The notes under the pieces were generated by a model. It did no database searches and was not told the DNA's origin. It saw nothing but the letters and a program-made list of their open reading frames with translations. Below, piece after piece: positions 61,047 through 64,000 of a stretch of DNA of 64,000 nucleotides. The stretch spans positions 2,294,001-2,358,000 of the forward strand of contig NZ_CP054258.1 in the NCBI RefSeq assembly GCF_024181585.1. Direction: 5' to 3'. Numbering within the stretch: position 1 is the first letter of the stretch; each line of letters begins with the position of its first letter. The translations under genes were made by a program, and so were the position numbers. The stretch comes from Treponema socranskii subsp. buccale (GTDB taxonomy: Bacteria; Spirochaetota; Spirochaetia; Treponematales; Treponemataceae).

Positions 61047-62882
61047 TTATTTATTCAGCCGTTTTTCCAAATCGTCGAGACATTCGCTCAGCTCTTTCGG
61101 CAAATGCTTTCCGAATTTGGGATAGTGGTTTTCGCGGATGTCTTTGATTTCCTTTTTCCAGCCGTCAACATCGACAGACGTAAGCGCGGACATATTTTTC
61201 TTGTACTCGTCGCTCAATCCCGTCGTATCGATTGCGCCTTCTTTCGGCATGTAGCCGATCGCGGTATCGATGTAGTTGTCTTTGCCGTCACAGCGGTCGA
61301 ATACCCATGCGAGGACGCGGCTGTTTTCGCCGTAGCCCGGCCACATAAAGTTGCCGTCGGCGTCTTTGCGGAACCAGTTTACGTAGAAAATCTTCGGCAG
61401 TTTATCTTCGGTCGATTTGTGACCGATGTCGATCCAGTGCGCGAAATAGTCGCCCATATTGTATCCGCAGAACGGAAGCATCGCAAAAGGATCGCGGCGC
61501 ACTTGTCCGACCTGATCGGAGATGACGGCGGCCGTCACTTCCGAACCGACGATCGAACCGAGGAAAACGCCGTGGTTCCAATTTCTCGCCTGATGCACGA
61601 GAGGAATCGTTGAAGGTCTGCGTCCGCCGAACAGGAACGCGCTGATGGGTACGCCGTTCGGATCTTCCCAATTCGACGCGATGCACGGACACTGGTGTGC
61701 GGGCGCGGTAAAGCGCGCGTTCGGGTGCGCGATGCATTGTTCTTTGTCTTTCGGCGTTTTGTCGTTTTCCGGACACGGGCGTTTGTTTCCGTGCCAGTCG
61801 ACGATCTCTTTGCCTTCCGGTTTGTAGCCGATGCCTTCCCACCAAACGTCTCCATCTTCGGTCAGGCCGCAGTTCGTAAAGATCGTATTCTTCGACGCAG
61901 CACGCATCGCATTGTAGTTTGATTCGTCCGACGTTCCCGGCGCGACACCGAAGAATCCGTTTTCGGGATTGATCGCGTACAAGCGGCCGTCTTTGCCGAA
62001 TTTCATCCACGCGATATCGTCTCCGACCGTTTCGACTTTCCAGCCGGGCAGTGTCGGGCGCAGCATCGCGAGATTCGTTTTGCCGCAAGCGGACGGGAAC
62101 GCGCCGGTGATGTATTTTACTTCGCCTTTCGGGTTCGTCAATTTCAAGATGAGCATGTGCTCGGCAAGCCAGCCTTCATCGCGCGCAAGCACCGTCGCGA
62201 TGCGAAGCGCAAAGCATTTTTTGCCGAGCAAAGCGTTTCCGCCGTAACCCGAACCGTACGACCAAATCGTGCGTTCTTCGGGGAACTGCGAAATGTATTT
62301 GTGCTCCATGTCGGCGCAGGGCCAAATGCCGTTATCCTTTTCGCCGTTGTTGAGCGGCTTTCCGACCGAATGCATACACGGAATCCATGCACCGTCCGAT
62401 CCGATATTGTCAAGGACTTTCGTACCGACTCTCGTCATAATGTCCATATTGCACACGACGTATGCGCTGTCGGTGATTTCGATACCGTTTTTACCGATCG
62501 CCGAACCGACCGGCCCCATGCTGAACGGAATGACGTACATGGTGCGGCCGTGCATACAGCCTTTGTACAGCGCTTTCATCGTCTTTTTGAGTTCTTCGGG
62601 ATCTATCCAGTGATTCGTCGGACCCGCATCTTCTTCTTTTTTCGACGCGATAAAGGTACGCGCTTCGACGCGCGCGACATCCGACGGAAGCGAGCGGAAA
62701 AGATAGCTGTGCGGCTTTTTTTTGAGTTCCGTCGCGAGCCCCGCATCGACGAGCTCTTTCATAAGCCTGTCGTACTCTTCTTTCGAACCGTCGCAGATAT
62801 AGACGCTGTCCGGTTCGCACCATTTAACCCATTCTTCAACCCACGCTTTGATTTTAGCGTTTTTCAAATCTTTTATTTCCAT
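61047..62882 (-). CDS. pckG: phosphoenolpyruvate carboxykinase (GTP)
   Basis: 611 residues, full length for the GTP-using class. Interconverts oxaloacetate and PEP with GTP/GDP. Kinase loop [15 protein letters not shown] with the class-specific Cys, [46 protein letters not shown], and [28 protein letters not shown]. In a fermenting treponeme it may run in the carboxylating direction towards fumarate and succinate, which would fit the exported fumarate-reductase-like protein elsewhere in the window (inference). AGGAG is 6 nt before the ATG. Monocistronic. Confidence 0.97.
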   Translation of the reverse strand: MEIKDLKNAKIKAWVEEWVKWCEPDSVYICDGSKEEYDRLMKELVDAGLATELKKKPHSYLFRSLPSDVARVEARTFIASKKEEDAGPTNHWIDPEELKKTMKALYKGCMHGRTMYVIPFSMGPVGSAIGKNGIEITDSAYVVCNMDIMTRVGTKVLDNIGSDGAWIPCMHSVGKPLNNGEKDNGIWPCADMEHKYISQFPEERTIWSYGSGYGGNALLGKKCFALRIATVLARDEGWLAEHMLILKLTNPKGEVKYITGAFPSACGKTNLAMLRPTLPGWKVETVGDDIAWMKFGKDGRLYAINPENGFFGVAPGTSDESNYNAMRAASKNTIFTNCGLTEDGDVWWEGIGYKPEGKEIVDWHGNKRPCPENDKTPKDKEQCIAHPNARFTAPAHQCPCIASNWEDPNGVPISAFLFGGRRPSTIPLVHQARNWNHGVFLGSIVGSEVTAAVISDQVGQVRRDPFAMLPFCGYNMGDYFAHWIDIGHKSTEDKLPKIFYVNWFRKDADGNFMWPGYGENSRVLAWVFDRCDGKDNYIDTAIGYMPKEGAIDTTGLSDEYKKNMSALTSVDVDGWKKEIKDIRENHYPKFGKHLPKELSECLDDLEKRLNK

Positions 62883-63097
62883 AAAGAACTCCTATAAATA
62901 TAAAATACTTACGAAAAATTCAACGGTGATGATTCCTTACCGACTTTATAAGAAATATAGCGCATTTACCGGATTTTGACAATGCTGCGATTCATACCGT
63001 ACAGCCCAAGCCGGCCGGAAACCGTATTCTTTAAAAACAAATCGGCTGCAGCCTTACCTTTCGCGCTCGCTGCGCGCCGGCAAAAAAGTCCCGATTT

Positions 63098-64000
63098 TTA
63101 CCGATGCAGATTTCCTTTTGCAAAGGTACGCGCATCGACGGGACGGCTGAAAAGGTAGCCTTGAAATTTATCGGGGGCGAACGGAAGCAGTTTTTCCACG
63201 CTGTCGTATGATTCGATGCCTTCCATACATACCGTCATACCGAGCGCATGCGCCATATCGACGATAAATTCGATTATCTTCAAATCTTTCATATCGCCCG
63301 AGAGCGCTTTTTGGATAAACGTATAATCGAGTTTAAGCGTATTCGCGTGAATATCCTGCAGATAGCGGAGATTGGAAAAGCCCGTGCCGAAATCGTCGAT
63401 ATCGATTTTGACGCCGAGCGCCGACAGCTCGGGAAGCATCGATTGAATTTCTTCATCGTCGATATTTCCGCTTTCGGTTATTTCAAGCACGATGTTTTTC
63501 GGATTGACTCTGGTACGCTCGAGGGCAATCTGCACTTCGCTCACAAGATTCGACTGCAAAATCTGCACGAATGAAATATTGACACTCACGTAGAGATCGG
63601 GAAAGAGCGTGTTCCAAGCGGCGCACTGCGCAAACGCTTTCATGAGTATCCATCGCCCGACCGGAACAATCAGTCCGCTCCGTTCAAGTATGGGGATGAT
63701 TTCACCTGCGCCGACCGTGCCGAAACGATCGTTTTTCCATCTTAAAAGAGATTCCGCACCGACGACGATTTTCGACAAAGAGCCGCTTGCGTTTTTTTGC
63801 ACTTTTTTCGCGTTTACGATCGGCTGAAATAAAAGCGAAAATCCTTCAAATTTGTTTTTTATGGAATCGCGTATGGCGCTTTCGATTTCAAGCGCACGAA
63901 GATAAAGCGCATATTCGCGGGCGTTGAACAGACACAAGGTATCTTTTCGGTTATTTTTCGCCGTCTCTACGGTAAACATGAGTTTTGCAAGCATTTCCGT
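63098..64000 (-). CDS. EAL-domain cyclic-di-GMP phosphodiesterase, 5' end outside the window
   Basis: The frame is open through base 64000, so the start and probably an upstream GGDEF or sensor domain are missing (the first residues TAKNNRKDTLCLFNAREYAL look like a GGDEF tail). EAL domain of about 250 residues: GAESLLRWKND carries ESL in place of EAL but keeps the metal-binding Glu, then NISFVQIL, LEITESGNID, DDFGTGFSNLRYL, LKLD and MEGIES. All catalytic residues are present, so hydrolysis of c-di-GMP is predicted. Ends FSRPVDARTFAKGNLHR. Confidence 0.9.
   Translation of the reverse strand, partial: TEMLAKLMFTVETAKNNRKDTLCLFNAREYALYLRALEIESAIRDSIKNKFEGFSLLFQPIVNAKKVQKNASGSLSKIVVGAESLLRWKNDRFGTVGAGEIIPILERSGLIVPVGRWILMKAFAQCAAWNTLFPDLYVSVNISFVQILQSNLVSEVQIALERTRVNPKNIVLEITESGNIDDEEIQSMLPELSALGVKIDIDDFGTGFSNLRYLQDIHANTLKLDYTFIQKALSGDMKDLKIIEFIVDMAHALGMTVCMEGIESYDSVEKLLPFAPDKFQGYLFSRPVDARTFAKGNLHR

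Overview
This window is almost certainly chromosomal DNA of a treponeme (Spirochaetes) of intermediate GC content. The evidence is the gene repertoire: a GroES and GroEL encoded far apart, a PrcB-domain lipoprotein, a Treponema-type leucine-rich-repeat lipoprotein, a FliL-like protein beside hflX, CheR-CheB, bactofilin with an M23 peptidase, RicT, a purine-nucleoside-type ABC transporter and several large proteins seen mainly in spirochaetes. An oral or gut species is plausible. I cannot name the species from sequence alone.

Layout. 1-7.5 kb: end of an RsbU/SpoIIE-type phosphatase, a small membrane protein, a DUF937 protein, a 0.7-kb repeat-filled gap, two tandem PfkB sugar kinases, and a minus-strand operon of 5-formyl-THF cyclo-ligase, PrcB-like lipoprotein and methylglyoxal synthase. 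7.7-16 kb: groES, a TetR-controlled membrane protein, a minus-strand run (540-aa-class membrane-anchored protein, Ctp protease, RsmE), a 148-bp MITE-like element, and groEL. 16-21.3 kb: a plus-strand operon of two lipoproteins, an unrecognised cytoplasmic protein and an oligopeptide-binding protein. 21.6-25 kb: tRNA-Asn, then an AT-rich island with decayed serine recombinase and possible conjugative coupling-protein remnants, a duplicated small membrane gene, an alpha/beta hydrolase and a TfoX-domain protein. 25-37 kb: XRE-AbrB regulator, acyltransferase, repeats, an unknown 514-aa protein, MetNI with a thioesterase, a large sensor-like membrane protein, HflX, FliL-like, LysM-M23 peptidase, RlmE. 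37-44 kb: polyprenyl synthase, TPR protein, RseC-like protein, CheB, CheR, an HD-domain protein and a second RsmE-family protein. 44-54 kb: nucleoside-type ABC transporter (ATPase and two permeases, no receptor), LRR lipoprotein, dicarboxylate-type symporter, an unknown protein, and an exported FAD/FMN reductase. 54-64 kb: rplM-rpsI-recX, a methyltransferase, RicT, YaaR-bactofilin-M23, a repeat array running into tRNA-Ala, GTP-dependent PEP carboxykinase, and an EAL-domain protein cut by the window edge.

Two things stand out beyond ordinary gene content. First, at least eight genes have a good -10 hexamer exactly 6 nt before the start codon and no Shine-Dalgarno sequence, so they are predicted to be transcribed from the A of their own ATG (leaderless mRNAs). 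They include hflX, a polyprenyl synthase, an HD-domain protein and the head of the thioesterase-metNI operon. Neighbouring operon-internal genes have normal GGAGG-type sites. Second, the intergenic DNA is packed with several families of dispersed, structured, partly nested repeats, some with terminal inverted repeats and some attached to tRNA genes.

All product names are from motif recognition by eye. No database search was run.
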